This document shows, in pieces, positions 8,812-17,370 of a DNA stretch of 64,000 bases. A program made the position numbers and the translations under genes. Each line of letters begins with the position of its first letter. Within the stretch, counting starts at the first letter, position 1. The stretch covers positions 96,180-160,179 of the forward strand of contig CAIJGA010000005.1 in assembly GCA_903820085.1 (NCBI GenBank), in the 5' to 3' direction. Source of the DNA: an uncultured Chlorobiaceae bacterium. Lineage in GTDB: Bacteria > Bacteroidota > Chlorobiia > Chlorobiales > Chlorobiaceae. The notes beneath the pieces were generated by a model, which worked only from the letters and a program-made list of their open reading frames with translations, was not told where the DNA came from and ran no database searches.

Positions 8812-8855
8812 AAACCAGCAATACAACACACAAAGAAAGAACAACACACATTTTA

Positions 8856-10067
8856 TTAGAACTTGACAACGACGTCGGCCTGCAACTGGTGAAGTGTCGG
8901 GTTTGTCTTTTCCTTGTCAATCTCGTTATAACAGTAGTACCTTGCTCCGATGGTCATGTTCTGGACAAGATGATAGGTCATCGCCACTTCAAAACCCTTG
9001 ACATTCACCGTTGCTGTTGGGCGAGCCAGACCCGTACCCCCTCCTACTTTTCTGTCGGAATCGGTGAAGTACGGAAAGACGGAATCGCTTTCGATTCGGT
9101 CGTATTTAGCGTCGAGCGACCATTGTCCGACCTGCTTTGCATCTCCTATCGTCAAACCGGCCAGCCAGGCATTCCTTCTGCTGTCATCGATCGCGGAAAA
9201 TTCGGCCTTATGTACTGTGTTGAAAGCGTACTGACCGTAGATATTCCAGGGAAGCGTATCGGTTATCTGACCTCCGAAGTTACCGAACAGTTCGACAATC
9301 CTGTAGCCTTTATTCAGTGTATTGCTATTTGCAACAAATCCACCACCGGTTCCAGACTTGTCAGCGTTTAATGTGGTGCTGATGTTATTGACACATGAGT
9401 ACAAGTTGTATCCGGTGCCAAGCATGTACCTGATATCATTGACTTCGCCCTTGTAAGCGGCCTGTGCAATGAAGAGTGTCGGATCGGTTTTAGTTGTGTC
9501 AGCCCATGAATCAAGAAGATAGTAACCGGCAATGGCTATCGGTCCGCTTTTTTCCTTGCCGTCAGCGTCCTTTCCGTATTGCACCGTCGCACCTTCGAAG
9601 GTAAGATCAGAGTCATAAACCAGATTGTTAACCCTGATGATTGCTGCAGTGTCATCTCTTTTTCCGAGAATGATGTTTACCTGTCCGTCAAGAGCTGTTG
9701 GATGATAATCGATGAAGGCTTCGTTGAGATAGATGTTTTTCGGCTGAAAAAGAGCTCCGGCACTCTGGTTGCGGGATACTGTCTCATCAACTTTATCATT
9801 ACCGGTTGCTAACTGAACACCGGTAGAGAGTTCTTCATTGATCCAGGAATAGACACCAAGACGGACACGGGTACGTGAACGGCTTGAGCTGTCCGCAGTT
9901 TTATTATTCACCAACGTCCGTTGGTTTTCCCAACGTTCGCGGACGTCTCCTTTCCAGGTCAGATCAACAGCCTGCGCGTTATTGTACCCGAGGGCGGCGG
10001 CCAGACCGACTATCAATGCAACTTTTCTCATAAGAAAAAATGTGTTTGGTTTGTGTGATGCGTTCAT
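8856..10067 (-). CDS. Putative outer-membrane porin (beta-barrel)
   Basis: A 403-residue beta-barrel protein: hydrophobic signal (MRKVALIVGLAAALG... AQA) and alternating strands such as 'DLTWKGDVRERWENQ' and 'GKRDDTAAIIRVNNL', ending in the aromatic terminus 'VVVKF' recognised by the BAM complex. It resembles the 'putative porin' families of Bacteroidota/Chlorobi. ATG at 10067 has GAGA seven bases upstream; ATG at 10031 would begin directly at the signal peptide and is a fair alternative. The adjoining pstS suggests anion or phosphate passage, which is inference. Confidence 0.72.
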   Translation of the reverse strand: MNASHKPNTFFLMRKVALIVGLAAALGYNNAQAVDLTWKGDVRERWENQRTLVNNKTADSSSRSRTRVRLGVYSWINEELSTGVQLATGNDKVDETVSRNQSAGALFQPKNIYLNEAFIDYHPTALDGQVNIILGKRDDTAAIIRVNNLVYDSDLTFEGATVQYGKDADGKEKSGPIAIAGYYLLDSWADTTKTDPTLFIAQAAYKGEVNDIRYMLGTGYNLYSCVNNISTTLNADKSGTGGGFVANSNTLNKGYRIVELFGNFGGQITDTLPWNIYGQYAFNTVHKAEFSAIDDSRRNAWLAGLTIGDAKQVGQWSLDAKYDRIESDSVFPYFTDSDRKVGGGTGLARPTATVNVKGFEVAMTYHLVQNMTIGARYYCYNEIDKEKTNPTLHQLQADVVVKF

Positions 10068-10197
10068 GAAAAATCTCTGAACTCGTTGCGCATATCCTTA
10101 TGTGCCACACAAAGTACCATTCGTTCTGTTGAGGAATTGTTAAGGGATTGCTACAAGATTGTGAACAAGATGGAGGTTGCATAAAGCATCGTCCCGT

Positions 10198-10965
10198 TTA
10201 AAAAACAGAGGTAAATGAGCGGATGGCCAAGGGGGCGGGGAGCTTGTACCCTTCGCCGTAGAGGGTGCCGATCTGTTCACCGAAATACCGGGCGCGGGCT
10301 TCGAGGCCGGTGAGAAATTCACGGCGCTGGATCAAGGTTTTTGCTTCTTCGGTTCGGCCTTCCTTGTAGAATTGTGATCCGAAAGCAAGCACTCCTTTTC
10401 TTGAGGCTTCAAAAGTTTCAGAGATATCGACGATGAGGTCGGGTTCAAGGTGCTTGAACTGGATGTAGTAGAGGAGGTGTCTGGGGCGGTGGGGCTGCTG
10501 AGCCTGACCGTTCATGGTGGTGGCGAGTTGCTGGAGCCCCGAATAGTAGCAGGCGTCGGCAACCAGTTTAGAGGCTTTGACGTGATCCGGATGGCGTTCT
10601 TCGGGAGAGTTGGCGAAAACAACGCTGGGTCTGAACTGCCTGATGACCTTGATGATTTCGGCAATGTTCTCTTCTGTCGGGAAGAGTTTGGAGTCTCCGA
10701 GGTCAAGCGAGGTACGGCATCGGTAGCCCATGAGCTCAGTGGCTTTTTCTGCTTCTGCTCTGCGTGTTTCAGGAGTGCCGAGTGTTCCCATTTCTCCTCT
10801 TGTCAGGTCGCAGACGGCGACTGATTGCCCCTCGGCGATGATTTTGAGGAGTGTTGCTCCACAGGCAAGTTCAACGTCATCGGGATGGGCTCCGAAGGCC
10901 AGGGCATAAATAGGTTCGGGTGATTGCTTCAATTGGCTTGCAGTTAATGTCGTTATATTGGCCAT
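10198..10965 (-). CDS. bshB: Bacillithiol biosynthesis deacetylase BshB (LmbE/PIG-L family)
   Basis: Zn-dependent N-deacetylase of 255 residues, predicted to deacetylate GlcNAc-malate in (N-methyl)bacillithiol synthesis, the low-molecular-weight thiol found in green sulfur bacteria (published knowledge). The metal site is seen as 'AFGAHPDDVELACG' (His-Pro-Asp-Asp) and 'PEERHPDHVKAS' (HPDH). 'RGEMGTLGTPETR' is the usual BshB1 loop. The start is set at MANITTLT (10965); the longer frame would run into the divergent dut. The bshA and bshC genes are elsewhere. Because it makes a Cys-containing thiol, it is a sink for the cysteine pathway at 28-38 kb. Confidence 0.88.
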   Translation of the reverse strand: MANITTLTASQLKQSPEPIYALAFGAHPDDVELACGATLLKIIAEGQSVAVCDLTRGEMGTLGTPETRRAEAEKATELMGYRCRTSLDLGDSKLFPTEENIAEIIKVIRQFRPSVVFANSPEERHPDHVKASKLVADACYYSGLQQLATTMNGQAQQPHRPRHLLYYIQFKHLEPDLIVDISETFEASRKGVLAFGSQFYKEGRTEEAKTLIQRREFLTGLEARARYFGEQIGTLYGEGYKLPAPLAIRSFTSVF

Positions 10966-10999
10966 CGTCTTAATTTTCAAAACAAGCCATTGCTGACTG

Positions 11000-11446
11000 A
11001 TGCTCAAAGTAAAGATTGTTCGCCTTAACAAGCAAGCCTCACTTCCTGTTTATGCAACAGCTCATGCCGCCGGGATGGATATTTCCGCCTGTATTGACGA
11101 GCCGGTTACCCTCGAGCCCTTTACAACCGCGCTGATTCCATCCGGCTTTGCCATTGAGCTGCCCGAGGGGTATGAAGCTCAGCTTCGACCAAGAAGCGGG
11201 CTGGCGTTGCGTTCGATGATCTCATTGCCGAATACGCCGGCTACGATTGATGCTGATTATCGCGGAGAGGTCAAGGTAATTCTTATCAATTATGGCAAGG
11301 AGCCCTTTATTGTCCGCCACGGCGATCGTATTGCGCAGATGGTGATTGCCAGGGTTGAGCAGGTTCGATTTGAAGAGGTTGACGAGCTTGGCTCAACGGT
11401 GCGGGGTGAAGGGGGATTTGGTCATACAGGCACCGGGCGCACCTAA
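11000..11446 (+). CDS. dut: dUTP diphosphatase
   Basis: Trimeric dUTPase (148 residues) that hydrolyses dUTP to dUMP and pyrophosphate. All five motifs are present in order: [15 protein letters not shown], '[14 protein letters not shown]', 'GDRIAQMV', and the C-terminal '[10 protein letters not shown]', the glycine-rich lid. Divergent from bshB with only 34 bp between the starts, so their promoters must overlap. Confidence 0.96.
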   Translation: MLKVKIVRLNKQASLPVYATAHAAGMDISACIDEPVTLEPFTTALIPSGFAIELPEGYEAQLRPRSGLALRSMISLPNTPATIDADYRGEVKVILINYGKEPFIVRHGDRIAQMVIARVEQVRFEEVDELGSTVRGEGGFGHTGTGRT

Positions 11447-11470
11447 CACAGCGATAAGATGGATATGAAA

Positions 11471-11515
11471 AGGGTCAGTAAAAAATCCATGTCAATAATG
11501 GATTTTTGCTGACCC
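11471..11515 (+). terminator. Long hairpin terminator after dut
   Basis: AGGGTCAG..ATCCAT (11471-11490) pairs with ATGGATTTTTGCTGACCCT (11498-11515 region), an almost perfect stem of about 18 bp around a 7-nt loop. The A/T-rich part supplies the U-run. It sits between the convergent dut and repeat-protein genes. Confidence 0.7.
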
Positions 11516-11544
11516 TCAGAACAACAGTATAAGCAGTTCTGTTT

Positions 11545-12240
11545 TCAGATTTTTCTTGCCTGACCGCTTGGAGGCGGAGCTGGGGCCGGGGGAGGAGTTG
11601 GAGATGAAGCCTCCGCCGGAGCTGAAGCTTTTACTTCTGTAGCAGAAGTATAGTGAATCTGTGTGATATCTTTCTTAGGCCGATTTTCACGGCCAGCAGG
11701 CACGCCTGGCGCACTAAAGACATTATTCATCAGTTGTCCGAGTCCCGAGCTCACATTGTCGAAGAGATTTTGTACCTGGTTTCCATTGACCGTGGCATTC
11801 AGGGTTTCGATCAGTCCGTTCCATAAGTTGCCAAGTCCCTGAAAGGAATTCTGGATCTGGTCAGACTTCAGGGTGTTGGTGACGCCCTCGATGAGTTGTC
11901 CTGAAAAAGAGTTGACGTTACTGAGGATACCCTGAACCGGCTCGGAATTGATGGTAGAGGTAACACCGTCAATGAGTTGCCCGGTCGCGGTGCTTACCGA
12001 ACTGATCATTCCCTGGACTGACTCGGAATTGATGGTAGAGGTAACGCCGTCGATGAGTTGCCCGGTAGTGGAGCTTACCGAACTGATCATTCCTTGAACT
12101 GATTCAATCGTTGAATCAATCAGGGAACCCACGGTCCCGATCAAATGGGCTATATCACCATTGCCTACAGATGATTCCTCGCTTTTCGGGGTAGCCGGTA
12201 TGATCGTATCCGGTGCTTTTTTGATCTCTTCTGTTGCCAT
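11545..12240 (-). CDS. Unknown protein with five 27-residue tandem repeats
   Basis: Unrecognised 231-residue protein, start set at MATEEIKKAP (12240). Residues 46 to about 175 are tandem 27-residue units of the form ESVQGMISSVSSTTGQLIDG + VTSTINS; the first two units are almost identical, later ones diverge. A partial unit ('AHLIGTVGSLIDSTI') precedes them. The units look amphipathic-helical, with V/I/L/M at helix-like spacing and many Ser/Thr/Gln/Asn, as in surface-binding proteins. The tail is Ala/Pro-rich (PTPPPAPAPPPSG). No signal or membrane segment is seen. A role in coating a granule or chlorosome would be speculation. Confidence 0.65.
   Translation of the reverse strand: MATEEIKKAPDTIIPATPKSEESSVGNGDIAHLIGTVGSLIDSTIESVQGMISSVSSTTGQLIDGVTSTINSESVQGMISSVSTATGQLIDGVTSTINSEPVQGILSNVNSFSGQLIEGVTNTLKSDQIQNSFQGLGNLWNGLIETLNATVNGNQVQNLFDNVSSGLGQLMNNVFSAPGVPAGRENRPKKDITQIHYTSATEVKASAPAEASSPTPPPAPAPPPSGQARKI
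11700..12105. repeat. 81-bp tandem repeat inside the coding sequence
   Basis: Five in-frame units of 81 bp. The two units at about 11944-12105 are nearly identical at DNA level (shared segments such as GAATTGATGGTAGAGGTAAC). This points to recent slippage or unequal crossing-over. Confidence 0.8.
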
Positions 12241-12614
12241 AATTATGAGTGGATTAAGGGTAATAAAAATAATTTTCTGAATATAAGAACTTATGAACAA
12301 CTCTTTTGCAGGAAAACCTTCAAAATATTATTCAGTAATGCTTTATAGCTGACGTTGCAAGCAAAAAAACCGGGCCGTTTTTACAAAAACCTTACGGGAA
12401 TTGAGCGTTACCGTGACTTTACAGACAAAAAGAAACCCGTATATCTTAATAATATTATCCGTTAAAGTTAATATAAATAAAGAAAGCAGGAAAGCAGTTT
12501 TTTTGATCCTGCCATATTCCAGACTAAAAAGAGGGGTATTCTCCCGGCACCAAGGTTATACCGGGTCTGCTGGCCAGAAAAGCAGCGCGGGCGAGAGGAA
12601 TCGCCAGCTTACAC
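12241..12614. other. Intergenic region, no gene seen
   Basis: About 370 bp upstream of the repeat-protein gene and downstream of the glycosyltransferase. It is A/T-rich around 12450-12500 and probably holds the promoter of the repeat-protein gene. I see no convincing small gene or RNA. Confidence 0.4.
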
Positions 12615-13307
12615 TCAGACAATATTTTCCCGGTAGTAGCGGATAATGGATTCCTGGTCAAATCCGAGGGCGTACATGAGATGCAGTGTTGCGAAGGCGA
12701 GTTGGAGGGGGATGATACCGTTCTGGTGATACTTTCTGGCCGATGTGGTGACCTCGTGATGGAGGATGTGGAAGGGTTCGTGTTGTTCAATGCGGGTGAT
12801 GATGTCGTAATCTTCCATGATGAGGAGGGTTTCGTCGAACCCTCCGATACGGAGAAAAAGGGCTTTATCAATAAAGAGTGACTGATCTCCTCCGCGGCAG
12901 ATCATCATCGGAAACTGGGTGCACCATCCGAACAGGGTCATGAGCGGGTGGTCGTCATCAAAATGCATTCTGAAACAGCCTGCTTTTTTTTCTGCGCCAT
13001 AAGCTGAACGGATATCGTCAATAAAGGTTTCGGGCGGCAGGGTATCGGCATGGAGAAAGTAGAGGATGTCGCCACTGGCCAGACGGGCCCCGCTGTTCAT
13101 CTGTATGGCGCGTCCTTTTGTACTGTGGCAGAGTGTTGCCGGAAAGCCTGAAATAATGTCGGGTGTTCGGTCTGTACTGGCGTCACTGACAATGATCTCG
13201 ATCCCTTCCGAACGTTCAGTTATTGACAGGAGTCCCTGCAGGGTGTGAGCGATGAGAGCCTCCTCGTTAAAGGTTGGCACAATGATGCTTATTGTTCGCG
13301 GTTCCAT
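12615..13307 (-). CDS. Family 2 glycosyltransferase, rSAM-associated transferase 2 type
   Basis: GT-A fold transferase of 230 residues. 'ISIIVPTFNEEALIAHTLQ' opens the nucleotide-sugar fold, 'IIVSDASTDRTPDI' and 'LYFLHADTLPP' (DxD-like HAD) follow, and 'GGFDETLLIMEDYDIITRI' is the acceptor-side motif. It matches the family named 'rSAM/selenodomain-associated transferase 2'. Third gene of a three-gene minus-strand operon; its start overlaps the end of the preceding transferase by 19 bp. The sugar transferred is unknown. Confidence 0.82.
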   Translation of the reverse strand: MEPRTISIIVPTFNEEALIAHTLQGLLSITERSEGIEIIVSDASTDRTPDIISGFPATLCHSTKGRAIQMNSGARLASGDILYFLHADTLPPETFIDDIRSAYGAEKKAGCFRMHFDDDHPLMTLFGWCTQFPMMICRGGDQSLFIDKALFLRIGGFDETLLIMEDYDIITRIEQHEPFHILHHEVTTSARKYHQNGIIPLQLAFATLHLMYALGFDQESIIRYYRENIV

Positions 13308-13897
13308 AAGGCGCTTTTTTTCAGGTCATCAACGGTATCAATATCCGAGAGGGGGGCAAGCAGTTCGTACGGATACGTGAAGCGCTGGAGTATTTCGATG
13401 GTTTCCTTGCATACTTCCGGGGTGCTCCACTGCCGGTTCAAAAAGAGTTCCGGCAAAAGCCTCCTGAGTCCGATGAGATAAAATCCTCCGTCGATGGCCG
13501 GTCCGACAACAGCGTCGGATTGCTCAAGGGCTGAGAATGCCTCATTGAGCATCTCGCTGCTCAGTTCGTAACAGTCTGTTCCGATGAGCACAATGTGGCG
13601 AAAGCCTGTTGCAAATCCTGTGCTGATGGCGTGCAGCATGCGCTCACCTAGATCATCACCTTCTTGCAGCTTGAGGGTATATTGTTTGGTGAGGAAGAGA
13701 TCGGAGGGAGGGACGAAGCGCGAGTAGTAAACTTGCCGTTCTGCTGCAATTTCCGCTGTTACCAGAGCGGTATGCTCTCTGAGGGTTTCGTAGACTTCAA
13801 GAGCTTTTTTGTCTCCGACAGCATGGGCAAGGCGTGTTTTGACTAGTCCCTCTTCAGGGTTTTTGGTGAAAATAATCAGGAGCCGGCTGCGGTTCAT
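13289..13897 (-). CDS. rSAM/selenodomain-associated transferase 1 (DUF2064)
   Basis: A 202-residue nucleotidyltransferase-like protein of the DUF2064/TIGR04282 type. Motifs are 'LIIFTKNPEEGLVKTRLA' at the N-terminus, 'GDDLGERMLHA', 'HIVLIGTDCYEL' and 'VVGPAIDGGFYLIGL'. The start is ATG 13897, which overlaps the stop of the upstream radical SAM gene as ATGA, showing translational coupling. The family is thought to activate or transfer a sugar in arsenosugar-like pathways; the exact substrate is not established. Confidence 0.82.
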   Translation of the reverse strand: MNRSRLLIIFTKNPEEGLVKTRLAHAVGDKKALEVYETLREHTALVTAEIAAERQVYYSRFVPPSDLFLTKQYTLKLQEGDDLGERMLHAISTGFATGFRHIVLIGTDCYELSSEMLNEAFSALEQSDAVVGPAIDGGFYLIGLRRLLPELFLNRQWSTPEVCKETIEILQRFTYPYELLAPLSDIDTVDDLKKSALWNREQ

Positions 13898-14949
13898 AGC
13901 AGAGAGCCGTGACAGCTTGAACCGGCTCCTGCGGTACATCCGTAGCAGTGTTGTCCGATGATGATGCGGCGATTGCGGAGCTGCTCCTCGCTGAATGCGC
14001 TGATGTGCTGAGGCACAGACTTCGTCACTGGCAGATGGAGCATCTGGTTGAAATCACAGTCGTAGAGTGTGCCGTCCCAGCCGACTGAAACGGTTGTTCT
14101 GCACATCAGGTTTTGCAATGAGAGAGCATTGTAGTTTTCGGCAAGGAGCGTCATGTACTTGCAGTAGCGGCCGTTATCAAGCAAATCATTGAGAAAACGG
14201 CTGATCGGCATATTGGTGATGGTATAGAGATGGCTGAACAGGATGCCATGCTCTTCAAAAAGTTTTTTTTTGTACTCCTGTTCCAGTTGTAACTGCATTC
14301 CTGGTAGTGAGGAGCCTTCCGGGTTATAAACAAGGTTGAGCTCAAGGTTGCTCTTTTCATGGCCGTAGCCGAGGCTGTTGAGCAGTTTCAGCGTCTTGAT
14401 GGAGCGGTCAAAAACTCCTTTTCCCCTCATTTTGTCCACATTTCCTCTGGTGTAGCAGGGAAGAGAGGCAATAAGGGTTATCCTATGCTGTTTGAAAAAT
14501 TCAGGCAAATCCTGGTATTTTTCATTTCCGATCAAAAGGGTGAGGTTTGTGCGTACCAGGATGGTTACTTCAGCCCTTTTTGCTCTTATGCTTTCAATGA
14601 ACCAGCGGAAATCAGGGTTCATTTCAGGCGCTCCACCGGTAATATCAATGGTTTTTATAGAGCTTTTGTCGAGAGCATTGAGGCATTCCTGCATCGTCTG
14701 GCGCGTCATCATCTCTTTGCGGTCGGGTCCGGCATCGACATGACAGTGGCGGCAAAGCAGGTTGCAGGTGTAGCCAATGTTGATTTGCAGGATATCGATA
14801 CCTGCTGCAGAAAGTGGCCCGTTTCCGGATTCGGCCACTTTTCTGCTGAAGGGGAGAATGCCGCAGTTTCTCTCTTCCAGCACTTTTACTTGAGCGTCAG
14901 CGTCTGCAAGCGCGACGGCCTGGCGGTGCAACGATTGTTTTTTTTCCAT
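13894..14949 (-). CDS. arsS: Radical SAM/Cys-rich protein, ArsS-like
   Basis: Radical SAM enzyme of 351 residues. The SAM-binding cluster motif is C62-x3-C66-x2-C69 (YTCNLLCRHCH), followed by 'TIDITGGAPEMNPDFRW' (GGxP). The C-terminal Cys-rich domain (DUF3641) ends 'HCYGCTAGAGSSCHGSLL' with C335, C338 and C346. Relatives can have selenocysteine in this tail; here all are Cys or ordinary residues. The family includes ArsS, which transfers the adenosyl group to make dimethylarsinoyl-adenosine in arsenosugar synthesis. The operon with transferases 1 and 2 fits that, but no arsM or arsenic resistance gene is seen here, so the symbol is tentative. Confidence 0.78.
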   Translation of the reverse strand: MEKKQSLHRQAVALADADAQVKVLEERNCGILPFSRKVAESGNGPLSAAGIDILQINIGYTCNLLCRHCHVDAGPDRKEMMTRQTMQECLNALDKSSIKTIDITGGAPEMNPDFRWFIESIRAKRAEVTILVRTNLTLLIGNEKYQDLPEFFKQHRITLIASLPCYTRGNVDKMRGKGVFDRSIKTLKLLNSLGYGHEKSNLELNLVYNPEGSSLPGMQLQLEQEYKKKLFEEHGILFSHLYTITNMPISRFLNDLLDNGRYCKYMTLLAENYNALSLQNLMCRTTVSVGWDGTLYDCDFNQMLHLPVTKSVPQHISAFSEEQLRNRRIIIGQHCYGCTAGAGSSCHGSLL

Positions 14950-15009
14950 AAGAGGATTTTAGGCAAGTGATCCGTTCGACCTATTCAAGCGCGAGCAATG
15001 ATAATTCGT

Positions 15010-16371
15010 TCAATTGCCGAACCTGCTGAGAAGCTTTTCTGCAACCAGCTTGCCGCTCAGTGCAGCACCTTCCATTGAGGCAAGATAGTGCTGGTCGGTG
15101 TAATCACCGGCAAGGAAAAAGTTTTTGACCGGGCTGATCTGGTCGGGACGGAATTTATCAACATCCGGCACTGCCTTGTAAACCGACTGGGGTATTTTGA
15201 CAATGGTTGATTTGAGGAGCTTGGCCTGCCGTGATTGCGGGAAGCGGTTGTGTATGTCTGCCATGACCAGCTCGATGATGACCTCATTGGGCATATCCAT
15301 CAGTTGGTGCGCAGGAGCAAGCACCAGACTCATGACGCTGCCGCCGTTGGCCGTGCCGGTGCCGCTCTGGAAGTCGTCGGGGCAGGTAAGGGAGACATCG
15401 GCAAATGTGGCAAAAATGGTGCCCTGCGAAAACATGAGATTATCGATGTCGGTAATTTTCCGGTCGAACCAGAGCTGACAGTTGGCAACCGGACTGCCGA
15501 CAAATTCGTAAATGTTGCGGAAATACTTATGGGCCAGCCACCGCTTCGGCAGAATGGCTTTAACATTATGAACAGGGATGGCTGAAATATAGGCATCAGC
15601 CTCGACGGTGTGGCCATCCTGAAGGACTGCGTTTTTAATGCTTTCGTCACTGTTCAGCTCAAAGCGGTTCAGTTTTGCATCGACAAAAATGCGACCGCCC
15701 TTGCTCTGGATATATTGCCGCATAGGCTCAATCATTGAATCGCCGGGGTTTTTGCGGAAAAAGGCAAACTTTGTTGCGGTGTAATTGGTGCCGAAGTATT
15801 TGAAAATGGTGATCATCGGGCGTGCACTTATGACGTTGGGCTCGATGAAATTCATGGCAAGGGCAATGGCACGCCACAACTTCTGTAATGAATGTTCCGA
15901 AGCACCCCTCAGCCGATGCCATTCCGAATAGGTCAGATGGTCCTGGCTGCGAAAATAGTCCTCATTGCCGAGAAGGGCTGGATAGAGCCCCTTGATCAGC
16001 GAAATCTTATCCCACATGGTGAGGAAATTGGTCTTCAGGCCGCCAACGACCTCTGCCCAGGGGCTGGGTAGATTTGCTTTTTTGAAAAATGAGAGGCTGC
16101 CGTTCGGTTCAGCGTAGATAAGGGAATGCTCTTTCCACTGATAATTGTCTCCAGCGCCAACCCGTTCAAGGTATTGCTGAAGCTGTTCATAACCACCAAA
16201 AATAATATGAAGTCCTGATTCTATGGAGTCGCCATCGCTGTCTTTCCAAACGGAAACCTTTCCACCGAGTACCTTACGCTTTTCATAAATTTCTACTGTA
16301 TGTCCGCGATCTACAAGCTCAACGGCTGCGCTAAGGCCTGCAACTCCAGCGCCGAAAATTGCTATTTTCAT
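15010..16371 (-). CDS. crtQ: Zeta-carotene desaturase CrtQ
   Basis: FAD-dependent carotene desaturase of 453 residues of the plant/cyanobacterial CrtP/CrtQ type, used by green sulfur bacteria instead of the bacterial CrtI. It shows the N-terminal dinucleotide motif (IFGAGVAGLSAAVELVDRG), the 'GGKVSVWKDSDGDSIESGLH' segment and C-terminal 'FFLAGDYTDQHYLASMEGA' that closes the FAD site. CrtQ desaturates zeta-carotene to lycopene isomers. The choice of CrtQ over CrtP rests on overall resemblance ('GLHIIFGGYEQLQQYL') and linkage to the bchFCX/glnN region as in other Chlorobi. Monocistronic. Confidence 0.82.
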   Translation of the reverse strand: MKIAIFGAGVAGLSAAVELVDRGHTVEIYEKRKVLGGKVSVWKDSDGDSIESGLHIIFGGYEQLQQYLERVGAGDNYQWKEHSLIYAEPNGSLSFFKKANLPSPWAEVVGGLKTNFLTMWDKISLIKGLYPALLGNEDYFRSQDHLTYSEWHRLRGASEHSLQKLWRAIALAMNFIEPNVISARPMITIFKYFGTNYTATKFAFFRKNPGDSMIEPMRQYIQSKGGRIFVDAKLNRFELNSDESIKNAVLQDGHTVEADAYISAIPVHNVKAILPKRWLAHKYFRNIYEFVGSPVANCQLWFDRKITDIDNLMFSQGTIFATFADVSLTCPDDFQSGTGTANGGSVMSLVLAPAHQLMDMPNEVIIELVMADIHNRFPQSRQAKLLKSTIVKIPQSVYKAVPDVDKFRPDQISPVKNFFLAGDYTDQHYLASMEGAALSGKLVAEKLLSRFGN

Positions 16372-16779
16372 GTTTTTTTAAACTCTCAGTCGCGTTAGAT
16401 TATGTTTATGGTATATAACGTTATTAACTCTCTATTGGCGAATTTTCCCGGCATATCCCGAAAAATTCCATCGTGCTATGGGATGAAACGTTACTCATCG
16501 AAGAAGAGCTGTATTTTTTGTTGCAGTAAGATATTGAAATATTTCCTATTTGGAAGATTATTAGATGTTGCATGATATGCATTATTATGCATGAAGCATC
16601 AAGCGTGATGCGAGACCGGCTGCCAACGGTTTTGAGAATCGTCAGAAATACAGAAATATGGCGGTGAGCCTAAATTAATTAAGATATTTGTTGAAAAAGT
16701 TGCGAATATTAAAGAGAATGGTTGTTTATTTCTTATTATTATGTAATTTCTCATATAACGATTAAAACCAAAGAGAGTT
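16372..16779. promoter_or_regulatory. Divergent intergenic region with ATGCAT-rich palindromes
   Basis: This 408-bp region between crtQ and the Lrp-type gene contains ATGCAT twice in inverted array (16577-16582 and 16587-16592) inside a larger GCAT/ATGC-rich stretch (16567-16611, ending AGCGTGATGC). Such symmetric A/T-rich repeats suit an Lrp/AsnC protein binding its own promoter. No small gene is evident. Confidence 0.4.
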
Positions 16780-17304
16780 ATGTCTGGCCATCTTGATCTG
16801 ATTGACCTGAAACTTATAGAGTCCCTTGGGGAAAATGGACGGGTTCGTTTAAGTGAACTTGCTGAAATTGTAGGTCTTTCCATACCTTCAGTCAGTGAAC
16901 GGCTTGACAAGCTGCAGAAGAATGGTATCATCAAAGGTTTTACCATGGAGGTTGACGAGCGGCAGCTTGGTTTTGATATTCATGCGTTTGTCAGGGTCAG
17001 AATTGATTCGTCCAAGCACTATAAGTCGTTTATGGAGCATGTGATGAAAGAGGATGAGATCATGGAGTGCTTTTCTGTCACCGGTGAAGGGTCCCATATT
17101 TTAAAGGTCATGACCCATAACACCGCATCGCTTGAGCAGTTTCTTTCAAGAATACAGAGCTGGCCGGGCGTTCTTGGAACCAATACCAGCTTTGTGCTGA
17201 CGCAGTTGAAGAAAAATAAAAAAATCAGTGCCGAAATCGTTCGCAACAACCTGCAGGACCGGCAGGTGCTGATAACGTTTGATGAAAAGAAATCAAGGAA
17301 GTAA
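16780..17304 (+). CDS. Lrp/AsnC family transcriptional regulator
   Basis: A 174-residue regulator. N-terminal winged HTH: 'IDLKLIESLGENGRVRLSELAEIVGLSIPSVSERLDKL' (given in parts; residues about 6-45), with the signature 'GLSIPSVSERL'. Then the linker and the RAM effector-binding domain ('DEIMECFSVTGEGSHILKV', residues about 87-110), where amino acids usually bind. It lies 66 bp upstream of glnN on the same strand, so control of glutamine synthetase in response to an amino acid is a fair inference. Confidence 0.88.
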   Translation: MSGHLDLIDLKLIESLGENGRVRLSELAEIVGLSIPSVSERLDKLQKNGIIKGFTMEVDERQLGFDIHAFVRVRIDSSKHYKSFMEHVMKEDEIMECFSVTGEGSHILKVMTHNTASLEQFLSRIQSWPGVLGTNTSFVLTQLKKNKKISAEIVRNNLQDRQVLITFDEKKSRK

Positions 17305-17370
17305 CAGATAGGTGGGTTTCATTTTTATTTTTAGTACAGTCATATCACGCAAATCAACAAGGAGGTTCGT

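Noticed and set aside
11700..12105. CRISPR-like array
   Set aside because: The repeat is a continuous 81-bp in-frame protein repeat without spacers, and no cas genes are near.
16408..16421. Fourth copy of the sulfur palindrome upstream of crtQ
   Set aside because: Only a half-site (TTATGGTATA) is present; the second TACC arm and the promoter spacing are absent.
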